A stretch of DNA of 64,000 nt. Source: Megascapheus bottae. Its lineage: Eukaryota; Chordata; Mammalia; Rodentia; Geomyidae. The notes under the pieces were generated by a model that ran no database searches, had not been told where the DNA came from, and was given only the letters and a program-made list of their open reading frames with translations. The DNA is taken from contig JANJXV010000013.1 of assembly GCA_024803745.1 (NCBI GenBank), positions 4,030,001-4,094,000 of the forward strand, written 5' to 3'. Numbering within the stretch: position 1 is the stretch's first letter; each line of letters begins with the position of its first letter. Positions 23,193-34,790 of the stretch are shown in pieces. The translations under genes and the position numbers were made by a program.

Positions 23193-23412
23193 TCCTTAAG
23201 CAGCCAATCACAGTAAAGGTCATCTGCAAAGCAGCAAACAACCCTGGAAGAAAACTAGCGATCCACTCTATCCACAAGCACGGAAGAAACAAATCAACAA
23301 ATGCAGAGAAACTTCCTGGTCAGCAAGTACTGACTCATTAGTGCGCTGCCAGGTGCCATCTTATAATCTTACTTCCTCAGGAGGCTGAAAGCAATGGTCT
23401 CCAACAATAAGT

Positions 23413-24053
23413 TTTAATAGTTAACAAAACAATAAATAAACATAGACCATGGAATTTCATTCACATGTGCTCAGATCACTTTCTGAAATTAATATGATCC
23501 AAATCAAGTGACTTAAATATATCAAGACTGTATTCCTGCAAAATGGTGGAGTGGTGGTGAATGTGTGAGAGAGATACACACACGCAGACAGAAAGTTATA
23601 TGTGCGGATGCATGAAATCTTAGCAGGCTTCCTAGATACCCAAATTTATTATATAATTTCTCAGTCCCCGTATGCCTAAGAAGACTTCCAAAGTCAGGTA
23701 AAGGGGTCATAATGAATTCTATTTAATGAGAATGGAAAAAGAAAAAGCATATTCAAACATTTTGTTAAAAGCTTAAAGACTAAAAGAAATCTAAGCCTGA
23801 TTGAAGATGCTATTTTGAATTGGCTTTTGCACCAGTTTTGGTAAACCAAATTGCATCGTGGTGTATCTGTTGCCAAAAGGCAAGCTGAACTGAAAATACA
23901 AATGCTCACAGTTTAAAAATCACCCATTGGAAATAAAAGGCTGAAAAAATAATGAAAACATTTTAATGCTTATAGATAAGTACTATTTGGGGGAATATTT
24001 TAATAAGCAAATGTTTATTTTAGTTGCTTACGATATTATCTTGGATTCTAGAG
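23413..24053. other. Unique DNA
   Basis: No gene or repeat recognised. Confidence 0.5.
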
Positions 24054-24054
24054 A

Positions 24055-24118
24055 CATAAATTGCAACCCACATTTCCCTGTTGCCATAACAACTTGATGC
24101 ATTTGTTCTCTTGTATCA
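24055..24118 (+). repeat. Short repeat copy 1 with degenerate X-box
   Basis: About 60 bases align with 26313-26375 (shared AACCCACATT, TTGCCAT and CAACTTGATGCA blocks). The X-box position (24080-24093) reads GTTGCCATAACAAC, so only the first half site is intact. Confidence 0.65.
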
Positions 24119-24533
24119 TTTTCTGTAACTTCATTTTTTTAAACTTTGGTTGCTATGATAACACAGTTCAGTTGTTAAATTTATTCTATTCACATTTTTA
24201 TCTACTGGAAATTGGTAATTTACATTTATTTTTCTTCAAAGAAGCTTATATTACAGAAACGCAGTAAGGAAACTTATGTTCCAAATTCTAATTCAAGTTT
24301 ATATTAAAATTTAATTATGTGCATTAATTTATGCCCTCATGAGGTAAACTTTGTAACATAGAAGATGGCTAGTGATTATCTAATCTCACTCAAAGAGGAA
24401 CTCAGACCTTTACTGTACCAAATGAGGGAAATGGGTACAGTAAATTATAAGTGCATCTCCAAGCACAACTTGAATCATTTTTGGCTAAGAGTGTCAGAAA
24501 ATATTCACATAAAAGATACCACTTCTGGCTTTT

Positions 24534-24720
24534 TTTTGTCCTGGGGCTTGAACTCAGGGCCTGAGCACTGTCCTTGGGCTTTCTCAAGGCTAGAGCTCTA
24601 CCACTTGAGCCACAGGACCACTTCCAGCTTTTTTCTACTTATGTGTTACTGAGGAATTGAACCTGAGTCTTCGTGCATGCTAGGCAAGCACTCTACCACT
24701 AGGCCAAACTCCCAACTCCA
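24534..24720 (-). mobile_element. IDL-Geo SINE with TSD
   Basis: Full dimer on the minus strand, with TTCTGGCTTT at 24523-24532 and again at 24723-24732. Confidence 0.93.
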
Positions 24721-24732
24721 GTTTCTGGCTTT

Positions 24733-26310
24733 CTTTTCTTTTCTTTTCTTTTTTTTTCATTTTCTATCCTCTGCAAAACTGGAGCTTGTTTATTATGATA
24801 ACTTAAACCTTGACTTAATAAATACTTCTAATCTATGCTTATTTGTTCCTACCAAAAGGCAAAATTTCTTTAATCAAATGCCTATTTTGTTGAATTAGAT
24901 GTTGAGGTAACTCGGGGCTATGCATACATTTATTTTTGTTTATTCAACTAACTCCTAGTTGATTTTCTGATTGCACTTAATTGTATCTCATTCCAAGTAA
25001 ATATCTTACTTAAAACAATCATATTTTGTTACATTCTAGCTCTAAACATTGTTAAATTTGGGCTGGTCTATGTATGTAGACAGTCACAGGAAGGTATTAG
25101 GGAAATAAGACAAGGAACTAAGGTCAAGCAGGTTTATTAGACTTTCATAATTACTGACTTGTAAGCTAATTCTAAGCAAAATAAGAATTAAAACAATTAT
25201 GTTACAAGTTTTATTTTTGAACTGAGAATCTAATGAGTTGATATTTTCAAAAGGGATCTAGTTATAGTGCTCAGGATTTAATAGTTGCTCAGCATCTTCT
25301 CTTGCTTCTTTTTTCCTACTTCTTTTCATTGAGTATCAGTGAAAAAGAGATATTAGAAATTGGCAGTAACACAGCTAAGGTAATGAGTCTAGAACCAGGA
25401 CAAACTCTTAACTACTAACTTAATATTCAGAAACAAAAAGGAGCATGGCTACTTTAGATTATTTGTGGTTGCAGTTGTACCTCGTGGCTGCCCAATGGAG
25501 TAAATAGGCGATAACAGTACCAAACCATTATATTTGGTGCTGTCTTGTGTTCTGTGAATGCATTTGTGTTAAAATACAGATCAACCATAGCTCAAGTTTC
25601 ATAAGGCAAGATAAGTCTTCTTGTGTAAGGCTTTGCTGTCAGTTCTGGAGTCATGTTTGGCTTTCATATCCTTAAAAATGTCATTTACTTTCTCTAAGAT
25701 TCAGTTTTTCACACATTTGTAACACATCAAAATCAGAGTTAAGGACAAATTTAATATGAAGGATGGAGTTAGGTTTATTAGGGTTATGGGTTAATAAGGT
25801 TAGGCAACGTCTACTCTGGAGTTCATTGATCAATATTAGAGGCAATAGATGTAACACAGTCATTAATGCTGAATGACTGTGACTGTTGATGGTATTTATT
25901 GGCTAGAATTTAGAACCCTAACTAAGTTGTTTGGGAACCAGGGTAATCTTCTGTCCTGGCTAGAAAACAAGATTTTGAGAAAACCTGAGTGTTCAGACCT
26001 GATTCTGAACTTGGGACAGTAAAGTAAATGCTTACTGTCCCTCGGCCACATGCAAATGCAAAAGTTCTAGTACTCAGAAAGGTTTGGGCAGGATTGGCTC
26101 TGGAAATAAGTGTTGTGCTTCTAGGTTGTTAAAAAAAAAGAAACAAAAATAAATCTGAAACTCGGAGGCTGGAACTGCCACATTATTCTGATCCTATTCT
26201 TTCTCAGTGCCTAAAGTACTCTGGAGTAATAAGGCAGAGAACAGGGGAGATGCATTGCCTCTGTGAGGCCACTAGGGTGTCATTTAGAACATCTCTGCTG
26301 GAACAATGGA
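24733..26310. other. Unique AT-rich DNA
   Basis: No gene or repeat supported; ORFs are short and lack codon bias. Confidence 0.5.
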
Positions 26311-26312
26311 AT

Positions 26313-26375
26313 CATATAAATTTCAACCCACATTCCCTAGTTGCCATGGCAACTTGATGCACTTGCTTTGAAGTA
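26313..26375 (+). promoter_or_regulatory. Short repeat copy 2 carrying a perfect RFX X-box
   Basis: GTTGCCATGGCAAC at 26340-26353 is a perfect 14-bp palindrome identical to the optimal RFX-factor binding site. The surrounding 60 bases match copy 1 at 24055-24118, so the site came with a short repeated unit. Confidence 0.7.
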
Positions 26376-26894
26376 TCTTCCTCCCATTTATTTCCTTTTT
26401 ATTTTTAATCATCAGGATTTTTACCTTGCCAATAATTTCCTGAATGTACTTGTGTCTCCCTACCCTTCCATCTACCAGCTAGATTTCTGACTATGTTGCT
26501 AGGGAGGGATTTCTATCTCAAATGAATACTTGAATGTGTGTGTTCACATAAGCATGCTGTGCTTTTAAGTCAGCCTCTTTCTTGCGTGTCTTCCTTCTCT
26601 CTGTTTCTCTAGCGTGTGAGCACACACATACACACACACACACACGTTCAAGCACACATACACAAAGGCAAATAATTATGTTGTAAAATTTTATGTATTT
26701 CTAAACCTTTCCATGCTTTAAAAACAGTTTATTTTGCATCAAGTAAAATTATAGTGGAAATAGTTCAATTCTAAAAACAACTGGTTTACTACTTCCTTAG
26801 TAATTGAAATGTAGCAGGTTATATAAAGTGTATGAGTCTATTTGCATTTTTTAAACATTTTTAAACTATTTAAATTGTGAAGAGAAGTATGGTT
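26376..26894. other. Unique DNA containing a small CA repeat
   Basis: No gene recognised. Confidence 0.5.
26620..26645. repeat. (CA)n microsatellite
   Basis: CA repeat with a single T interruption. Confidence 0.9.
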
Positions 26895-27095
26895 CAGTGT
26901 AAAGAACACACGCTGACTTGGATGCTCATTTAGATTCTGTCATCTCTGAGCTATGTGACCGGGAGCAAGTCAATCATTCTTAGCCTCATATTAAAGTGGG
27001 TTGATGATTCTCTTGTAAGATGTTTGTGAAGAATCAATTGAGATACTATAATATATAACTAGGTTCTAAATAATAAGTGCTGGGTTATTATAAAC
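26895..27095 (+). mobile_element. MIR SINE
   Basis: The core order matches MIR: GATTCTGTCATCTCTGAGCT, GTGACCGGGAGCAAGTCAAT, TTGATGATTCTC, GAATCAATTGAGATA, and AATAAGTGCT near the end. Typical ancient mammalian divergence. Confidence 0.85.
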
Positions 27096-27222
27096 AAACA
27101 TTTATCTGTTCAGTCATGTTTTCCTTTTATTCTACTGAACAAAATGTATTAAAATAAATTATATGGATCACATGTATTTGTATTTTCTTTTTACTACACA
27201 CATTTACAGATCAAAAAAATAA

Positions 27223-27669
27223 GGAAAATATGAAAATATTAAAGCAGAGTGGTATGCAAGCCTCCTTGATTGGATACTGGCAATGAAAAGAGCTGAGCCT
27301 GAAGAAGAGGATATTTTTATGGGAGCATCAAAAGGAAGACCTCTTGTTCCATTCAGTTATTACCTTTTATCTGAGACCAAACCAGGTTCAAAATATCAAG
27401 CTAATAGGAGATGTAAAATCTGTTCCACCTACTGGTAAACAACAGTTTGTACCATCACAAACTTTTCTTTTCATGTAGTAGTGGCTCAGGCACAAGTACT
27501 TTCTAAATATAAATGTGTATTTAATCAGGAGCAACGGGCATATGGACAAACAACATTAGGCATGCAGGCAAAGGATTATTGCCAACTTGTGAGTGTGACT
27601 ACTGCTATGGCATTGGTGTGCAATGTGGACAGGGAAGAATTGCAAGGAGACAGAAATAAAATTAAATTT
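27223..27669 (+). pseudogene. Unrecognised coding-like stretch with one stop, possible retropseudogene
   Basis: A single frame runs 148 codons with one internal TAA (27436-27438) before the terminal TGA at 27670. The first part includes EWYASLLDWILAMKRAEPEE and RCKICSTYW, the second AQAQVLSKYKCVFNQEQ and DYCQLVSVTTAMALV. The amino-acid mix is balanced, unlike chance ORFs in AT-rich DNA. An AATAAA lies at 27817-27822. I do not recognise the parent protein. It could be a decayed processed pseudogene, a domesticated transposon fragment, or chance. Confidence 0.35.
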
Positions 27670-27830
27670 TGAAAGGAGAACTTCCAATATGACGTGACAG
27701 TTGTTCGGTACAAGTATTGGGTATTTCAGAGAGGAAGTTACAAAAATAAGGAAAAGATCACAGAAAATTCTTGAATGAATATATCTATGTTATAGTAGAT
27801 AAAATATATTTTAAGAAATAAAAATAGGCA

Positions 27831-28682
27831 TCAAAGAAGAGATGTGATTTTTTCTTTAATATTGCCAAATGCAAGTATTAGATATTCAGTAATTTTGCAT
27901 TTCTGTTTCACAGATTGATTAATGTTTTCTTGGATAATTGAAGGACAATTGATTAGATCTGATTAAAATTCAGAAAGAATACATTTTGAAATCCAATTGA
28001 AACAAATTAGAACACTTTTCTCGCTTGCTGGTAACTGAATAATTTGATGCAAGCAATCAGCATTAGTGAGGTTTACTGTCTTTATCTGTAATGGAGAATG
28101 AATTCAGATCTAGATTCTGCCATGAAATTCTGTTTGTTGATCTTTCTCTTAGATATGTTAAGTGAGAGAGTTAATCTGTAGGTGCTAATTTCCATAAGTA
28201 TATTTGTAACCTTGACATTCCTGGGCACTCTGTTCTCTTTACTAGTGGTGTTTCAACATGCTCTGTATCTGAAATGAAGGCCTTTATTTTCAGGAGCTTC
28301 ATGAAGGCACAACTTAGATTGGATTTCAAACTCAAATTCTGAAAGTAACACAAGAGGGCATATTGTTAGGATTTCAACTCTTTGCTGGATTTTCTTGAAA
28401 GAAGGTAGTTTCTTTAGGATCTGAATTTTTGATAGTAAGATAGCACAACATTCTCAGATTAAGAGGGGATTTTGTTTTGCTTCTTTCCCTTGCACATTAA
28501 TGTGCATGTACTTTATAATAAGCCTTGCACAAGGCTGATCAAAACATTTAATAAAATTGTATAATGTTATTCACCATAGAAAATGTAAAACTATTGAGCA
28601 CAAAGAATAAAATAAACATTCTACCACAATATCCAATATCTAAAAATAATTATTTTAACTACTTTTTTCTCAGTACATTCAG
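27831..28682. other. Unique AT-rich DNA
   Basis: No gene or repeat recognised. Confidence 0.5.
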
Positions 28683-28920
28683 TGCTTGTATCTATGAGTT
28701 CCATTTAGATGGATTTGACCACCCACAGATTAAATAATATTTATTTGGCAGTACTGGGGTTTACTATAAGTAATAAAGTGCTGATTTAAAGCATATGGGA
28801 GATTAATGTGTATAGACTTTATGCAAATAGTATGCCATTTTATGTATAGGATTTGAGCATCCATGGATTTTGGTACCTGTGGACATATTCTGGAATCAAT
28901 GCTGCCAAGAAGAGCTATCC
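28683..28920 (+). mobile_element. Tigger/MER2-like DNA transposon remnant
   Basis: The inverted-repeat-related phrases TATCTATGAGTTCCATTTAG near the start and GATTTGAGCATCCATGGATT plus TTTTGGTACC near the end, with ATGCAAATAGTATGCCATTT between, match the MER2 type of Tigger nonautonomous elements as I recall them. Diverged and immobile. Confidence 0.75.
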
Positions 28921-30508
28921 CAGCTCCACCATATTCATCATGTATTAAATCTAACTTAGATTTACTACTTTTCATTTTCTATTTTGTATTATCTGGGCTT
29001 AGAACCTAATACTTCAAAGTAGACTGTTAAACATTTGAATAGAAGGCTCTCAAAAAAGCAAGGTTTCTTTGACCTTCTTCTGTCTTCCTTTCTCTTACTT
29101 TGTTTTGATCCCAAAGTGGATCACAGAAACAATTCCTTTCCCCCAAACCAAAGCATAAAACACAGGAAAATCATTTTCTGACCTCTTCTTTTCCCTCTCA
29201 TGGTGGTTCTATGACAAGTGTTCTGACCCAAACCTAGGAGAAGGAAGGTCATACAGAGAGACAGGAAAGAATCTGAGCTCAAAGCCCTTGCACACATGCC
29301 CACATTGTTTTGTTATTTTTTCCTCAGTCACATCTTTCCACAACTATCCTAGTCTTTTACTAGGTTTGTCCTAAGAGTTTTCCCTGGGAATGTCTGTCTT
29401 CATTTCCTTATGAAGTCTTGTCACAAAAACTTTCCTTGGGCTAACTGGTAGTTTTTCTTCTATTGTTTTTGTTAGATAGTTTTCCTATGAAGGTAGAAAA
29501 TACAAAAAGTAGAAGGACTGAACAAAATTTCCTCCTCCATGGTCCACTTGAGGAGATACAAGAATGCAATTCATTTTTCTTTCTTTCAAGAGAGGATATT
29601 ATAGGTCTTTAACACTTGCTTTTTCACTTTAACAAACTTGAAATTAATCTCTAAATTAATTTCTAAATTCCAGAGAAAACTTTATCATTTTTATATCTGC
29701 TAGTAGCTAGACTTTGGAAAACATTTTTCACTGACAAAGTTTTATCATAGACTTGGCTGATTGTGGTTATTGGTTAAGACCAATAACCAAAAGTATCTGT
29801 AAAGCTAGAATCATATGGAAATATTTAAGTCTGACATTATTTCAAAATGCATTTAAAAATAAGGACAAATATTTCTATTTAATCTCTTTGGAATTCCCAG
29901 AGCATTTTGCTTGGACTTATTTGACAAAATTTTCTACCTATGTGTTCCTTTATACATTTATTTCCTTTCTTGCACAGAATTATTCATAAGTTTTATTGGT
30001 TTTTTTTTTCTCCATGATTGCTTGTTCGATGCCTTCCATCTTATGGAATTATTTGTTAAACAAGTTAAGCTGAACACCTTTCCTAACAACTAATCCTCTC
30101 TTTTCTTGACCTCTTAGATTGCATGTATGTTGGACTCTCCTTGTCTAGTTTTTCAAGGATTCCTAAGGTCTTACTCCTCAGGGTAAAAACAGTGATTTCT
30201 TTCAGCAAAAGAAATGACATAGTTTAAAGTTATAAGTTATTTGTAATGCTGAAGTGGGATCTGTTAATCAGCATCTTTTTAAAATAAAGGATGGAGAAAA
30301 GAAAGGCAGTGCTTCCTGGTGAAGATCTGATTGACTTATTACTTACAGAGTTTGAATAAGAGAAGGGCCATATAAATCATCTTTAAAAATATAAAAACCA
30401 GGAGCCTGAGACTAGAAGTAGTTTCTGAAGAAAACTAATTGCATTTGAAGAGATTTGATTTGATGTGGTTTTTGGAGGAATTATCAGGAGGCAGTTACAA
30501 ACATAGGA
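28921..30508. other. Unique DNA
   Basis: No gene or repeat supported. Confidence 0.5.
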
Positions 30509-30725
30509 CTAGGCGGTACCAGTGGCTCACTCATGTAATCCTAGCAGGGATTCAGGAGGCTGAGATTTGAGGATTGTGGTTCAAAGCCAGCCCGTGAGAC
30601 TCTTATCACCAGTTAAGCACCAGAAAACTGGAAGTGGCACTGTGGCTCAAATGGTCAAGTTGGTAGCCTTGAGCTGAAGAGCTCAGGGATAGTGCCCTGA
30701 ACAAGAGTTGTACAACTGACAAAAA
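30509..30725 (+). mobile_element. B1-ID dimeric SINE
   Basis: GGTACCAGTGGCTCACTCAT start, GTTCAAAGCCAGCCCGTGAG, the ATCACCAGTTAAGCACCAG linker, GGAAGTGGCACTGTGGCTCA and GAGCTGAAGAGCTCAGGGAT identify both halves. Confidence 0.9.
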
Positions 30726-30729
30726 GTCA

Positions 30730-30812
30730 GGCTGGAGGGATGGCTCAAATGATAGAGCACTAGTGGAGTAAGCAATCAAGAGAGCATGAATTTAAATCTA
30801 GTACTGGCCAAA
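30730..30812 (+). mobile_element. Monomeric ID-like SINE
   Basis: GCTGGAGGGATGGCTCAAAT then GATAGAGCACTAG and an AATTTAAATCTAGTACTGG end fit a single ID monomer placed right after the dimeric SINE. Confidence 0.75.
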
Positions 30813-30825
30813 AGTAAAGCCAAAA

Positions 30826-31694
30826 GCAAAATTTCTGCAAATTTAACTGAATGATTTGATTGGTTTTGTTAGACATTCCTATATTTAGCAAAATTTCACC
30901 TATGAATTATAGAGGCTCTCTCATAAACCAAGGAGAAGGGGTTGTCTTTACAGACAGAAAAATTCTTAACATATAGAAACAAGTAACTAAGAGTATCAAT
31001 CACTTCAAAGTTATTTCCTTACTGTTGTGAAAATGGATACGATTTCCCTGTAATGCTGGCTTCAATACACAGGAGCCTCTTTTGACTGGTTTCTTGTGAA
31101 TATCCTATTTAATTGGAAAGCTGGCCTAATTTAAAGTTCTATTTGATTACACTTTATGAAGCATGAGTGAGTGCATTTGTTTGGTCTACTATATTGTGGA
31201 GTAGCTCAGGAACTCAATCCAAAATATTTCCCATAAACTTTCATACTATGAACATTTAAAGATAAGAGTTCGTCATGCAACAATATAGATTTCTAAGTTC
31301 TCTTAACTATTTCAAACTTTTGGCAACATTAGACTTGGGTTCCTTCTCTGTAATGAATGCCTAGGAGTTATTATTAGAGACTGTGCCTATAAATAGATAG
31401 AGCATTCAGCTTTTCATTTTGCTAAGAATCATCTGTCTTTTCCTAAATACATTTTATTCCTGGTTTACCTGCAATAACTTAACATTTCAGCTTCTGAATA
31501 AGTGAATTTCAAATTAGCATGTGTTGAAATGAACTTCAATGTCTTGTAAAAATTGAATTGTAGGATTGTTTCCACTACTATTTTAAGAGTTTGTCTTCCT
31601 AACAAAGCACATGGTGATATAATTGATGCTGATCTGGAGATCACAACTTGAAAGTTTGATTATGTGAGAAGTAAGGAAGTAGTTGAACTTACTC
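30826..31694. other. Unique DNA
   Basis: No gene or repeat recognised. Confidence 0.5.
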
Positions 31695-31762
31695 TACTCA
31701 TTAGGTGCTTAAGCTTCTTTGTTTAGAAAGAATCAGGTCCTGTTTTCTTTCCTTTCTTTTTT
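31695..31762. repeat. Left copy of an unusually long target-site duplication
   Basis: 57 bases (31695-31751) are identical to 33011-33067; after one mismatch the T-rich end also matches. The copies bracket the L1 at about 31763-33010. Confidence 0.85.
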
Positions 31763-33010
31763 CTCATATATTTTTATTGTAATTAATAGAAGGATTACAT
31801 TACATTCACCAGATGGAAGGTGCATTACTTCACATACATTGATACCCCTTCTCATGTCTTGGTCCCCATTTCCTCCCCCCAATCCCACCCCTCATCGTGT
31901 TTTCCCCCCTTTCCTATCCAATTTCAAATAACCAAATACAAATATATCCAATATATCAGATAACAAAGTGAAATACTGTAACCATATGAGCTAACCAAGG
32001 GACAGCAAAAGAGATGAGAGATAACATAGTACATTAAGGACAACAATCACTCATTATATGGCTTCTGTTTCTATATCCTGGATATCCTCACATTTAGTGT
32101 CATACTATATGGCCTTAAGTATCTAGATTTTATTCTATTGTGAATCTCTACTAGTAGAGCCCAAGGTTTCTACTGATTATGGCAAATGAGGGAAATCATT
32201 GAGCCTATGTTCCTTTGAGTCTGGCTTACTTCACTTAATATGATTTTTTCTAAGTCTGTCCATTTCCTTACAAATGGGGAAATGTCGTTCTTTCTGACAG
32301 CAGCATAGAATTCCATTGTGTATAAATACCACATCTTGTTGATCCACTCATCAACTGAGTAACATCTGGGTTGGTTCCATATCTTTGCTAGGGTAAATAG
32401 TGCTGCAATGAACATCGTGGATTACTATGCCCTTGCTTCTGGATGGTTGGGTAAATGCCAAGTAGTGGAATTTCTGGGTCATAGGGGAGCTCTATGTTTA
32501 GTCTTTTGAGGAACTGCCATACTGCTTTCCATAGTGGTTGAATGAGTTTACACTCCCACCAGCAGTGTAGTAGTGATCCCTCCTGAACATATCCCCTCCA
32601 GCATCTGTTATTATTAGATTTCTTGATCCTGGCCATTCTAACTGGAGTGAGGTGGAATCTTAGAGTTGTTTTGATTTGCATTTCTTTTATGACCAGAAAT
32701 GTTGAGCATTTCTTCATGTGTCTATAGGCCATTCTTATTTCTTTTTCAGAGAAGACTCTTTTTAAGTCTTTGGCCCATTTTTTAATGAGATGGTTGTTTA
32801 TTTGGAGATTAGTTTTCAATTTTTTGAGCTATTGATATATTTTAGATATGAGGCCTTTGTCCGTGGTATGGTTAGTGAAGATCTTCTCCCACTCTGTAGG
32901 CTTCCTAATTAATTTACTAGCTATGTCCTTTGCCATACAGAAACTCTGCAGTTTAATGCAGTCCCACTTATCCAGACTTTCTCTGATTTGTTGTGTTTCT
33001 TGGTCCTTAT
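31763..33010 (-). mobile_element. 5'-truncated L1 flanked by a long duplication
   Basis: Reversed L1 3' UTR and ORF2 C-terminal third. Two minus-strand frames (143 codons at 32388-32819, 81 codons at 32170-32415) carry [20 protein letters not shown]-type and FYAAVRKNDISPFVRKW-type ORF2 motifs, broken by frameshifts. Good preservation suggests a fairly young copy. Confidence 0.92.
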
Positions 33011-33067
33011 TACTCATTAGGTGCTTAAGCTTCTTTGTTTAGAAAGAATCAGGTCCTGTTTTCTTTC
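33011..33067. repeat. Right copy of the long target-site duplication
   Basis: Identical to 31695-31751 and directly followed by the T run of the next SINE. Confidence 0.85.
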
Positions 33068-33068
33068 A

Positions 33069-33275
33069 TTTCTTTTTTTTTTTTTTTGCCAGTCTTTGGG
33101 TTTGGACTCAGGGCCCGGGCACTGTCCTTGGGCTTTCAACCAGGCTAGCACTCTACCGCTTGAGCCGAAGCACCACTTCCAGCTTTTTTCTGTGTATGTG
33201 GAACCTGGGAATCGAACCTAAGGCTTCGTACATGCTAAGCAAGCACTCTGTACTATTCCACCCTCCAGGACCAGT
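33069..33275 (-). mobile_element. IDL-Geo SINE, divergent copy
   Basis: Minus-strand IDL-Geo with a Geo part (CTTTGGGTTTGGACTCAGGG on plus) and a tRNA-like part, less regular than the other copies. No TSD was found. Confidence 0.88.
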
Positions 33276-33727
33276 CCAGTCTTTAAGTTAATGAATATAA
33301 TTTATTATAACTTGACTAAAATATATGTTCATTAAATTGTTCTGTTGTAGTATTGTTATTTTTAGTATTACATATGTCTATTAAGAAGAATATTGGTTGG
33401 GAGAGGAGGATGTCAGACATAGATTGCTAGCTTTGGAGCAAGAATAGTCAAAAGTCTTGATATGTTGTGAAGCATAAAGGAAATAAGTCTGTATAGGAAA
33501 TTATTCACATAAGGTAAGGCTGATGGCAAATTACCAGGTGAAGTAGTAATGACAAGAATGAAAAAGCACAACAAACTCTGTCAAAACATTAATATTAAAT
33601 GTATGTAGGGAAAAAAATAAAAAAATAAAATAAAAATAAATGTATGTAGGAAGTATATTTGGAATTTCACCTAGCAAAAGTATGACATAACCCACAATGC
33701 CATCCTAAATTATCTGACATATTGATT
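33276..33727. other. Unique DNA with a tail-only insertion
   Basis: Apart from the A-rich insertion at 33610-33637, nothing is recognised. Confidence 0.5.
33610..33637 (+). mobile_element. A-rich tail-only insertion with TSD
   Basis: 28 bases of A with scattered G and T lie between perfect 13-bp direct repeats AAATGTATGTAGG (33597-33609, 33638-33650). This fits an extremely truncated retroposition in which only the poly(A) tail was copied. Confidence 0.6.
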
Positions 33728-33740
33728 AAGGCCTCTTCTT

Positions 33741-34024
33741 TTTATTTTTTAATTTTATTGTCAGGAAAATGTATAGAGGTTTACAATTACATTCAGTAAC
33801 TATAAGTGTATTACTTCTCACACATTGATACCCCTTCTCATGTTTTTGCCCTAGCTTCCATCCTCACACACCCTCTCAATCATCTTGTTTTCCCTCTTCC
33901 CTTCCCTATTTCAACTAAACAAATGAATTTATACATAATATACCAGGTAACAAACTCAGATACAGTGACCACATGACAGTAACCATAAGGGCAAAGAAAG
34001 AGAAGAGAAATGACATAGTACATG
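33741..34024 (-). mobile_element. L1 3' UTR fragment with TSD
   Basis: Reversed L1 3' UTR (CATTGATACCCCTTCTCATG) between 13-bp repeats AAGGCCTCTTCTT at 33728-33740 and 34025-34037. Confidence 0.9.
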
Positions 34025-34037
34025 AAGGCCTCTTCTT

Positions 34038-34570
34038 AACCCCTGGCTAGGTACAGTACCAAGCACATGTCATTTCAAATTATATGGGAAGCTAATGCGA
34101 AAATCATAGTTCTAGTTCAGTTCAATCAGCAAAATCTAAGAGAACCTATCTCCGTGGAAGGGAACTGGATTTCCTGGCAAATGCCTCCTATCCCTGTAAT
34201 AAGGAAAGCCTAAAGATCATCATGTCAAGTGATATATGGCAAGCTCTGAAAGACAGATATTGCATCAGTAATATCTTAAACAGAATAAAGGCCTAAACAT
34301 AAAAAGCATAATTTGGGACTATTGGGCAGGGCAGCTAGTAAGACTGGGAAAGGTTTAAAGAAAGATGATGGTGGGGAATCCTAATACATTATGCATATAT
34401 ACAAAATAACAAAATGAAACCCGTCAAATGAGAGTCAGGAAGAAGGTTAGGAAAGCAAAACACAATGGGTGAATTTAATCAAAGTATAGTAAAGGCATTT
34501 AATTAAATGTCACAGTAAAACTCTTTCATATGATTATGTTGAGCTAATAAACTTTTTAAAGGACTGTCCA
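34038..34570. other. Unique DNA
   Basis: Around 34180-34550 faintly resembles an old L1 end, but no clear match can be defended. Confidence 0.4.
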
Positions 34571-34790
34571 AGCTGGTGCCAGTGGTTCATACCTGTACAG
34601 AATCCTCGCTACTCAGAGTTGGAGATCTGAGGATTCTGGTTCAAAGCCAACCTATGCACGAAACTCCATCAGACTCGAATTACCCACCAAAGTGCTAGAA
34701 GTAGAGCTGTCATGCCAACGGTAGAATGCTAGCCTTGAGAAAAACAGTCCAGGGAGAGGGCCAAAGCCCTGACTACAAGCCCTAGAAAAG
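34571..34790 (+). mobile_element. B1-ID dimeric SINE
   Basis: AGCTGGTGCCAGTGGTTCAT start, GTTCAAAGCCAACCTATGCA, and an ID-like half with GGTAGAATGCTAGCCTTGAG, ending in an AG-rich tail. Confidence 0.85.

Larger units (their letters stand above)
23000..23406 (-). mobile_element. Solo LTR of a class II (ERVK-type) endogenous retrovirus
   Basis: On the minus strand the element starts TGTTGGAGACC and ends GCAGTGACA, so it has TG...CA ends, and is 407 bp. It is flanked by a perfect 6-bp duplication ATAAGT (22994-22999 and 23407-23412), the duplication size usual for ERVK/IAP-like elements. A TATA box (TATAAATAG, near 23184-23192), a CCAAT-type element upstream and an AATAAA signal (23083-23088) fall in the right U3-R order. 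There are no internal genes, so recombination between two LTRs has removed the provirus. Confidence 0.88.
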
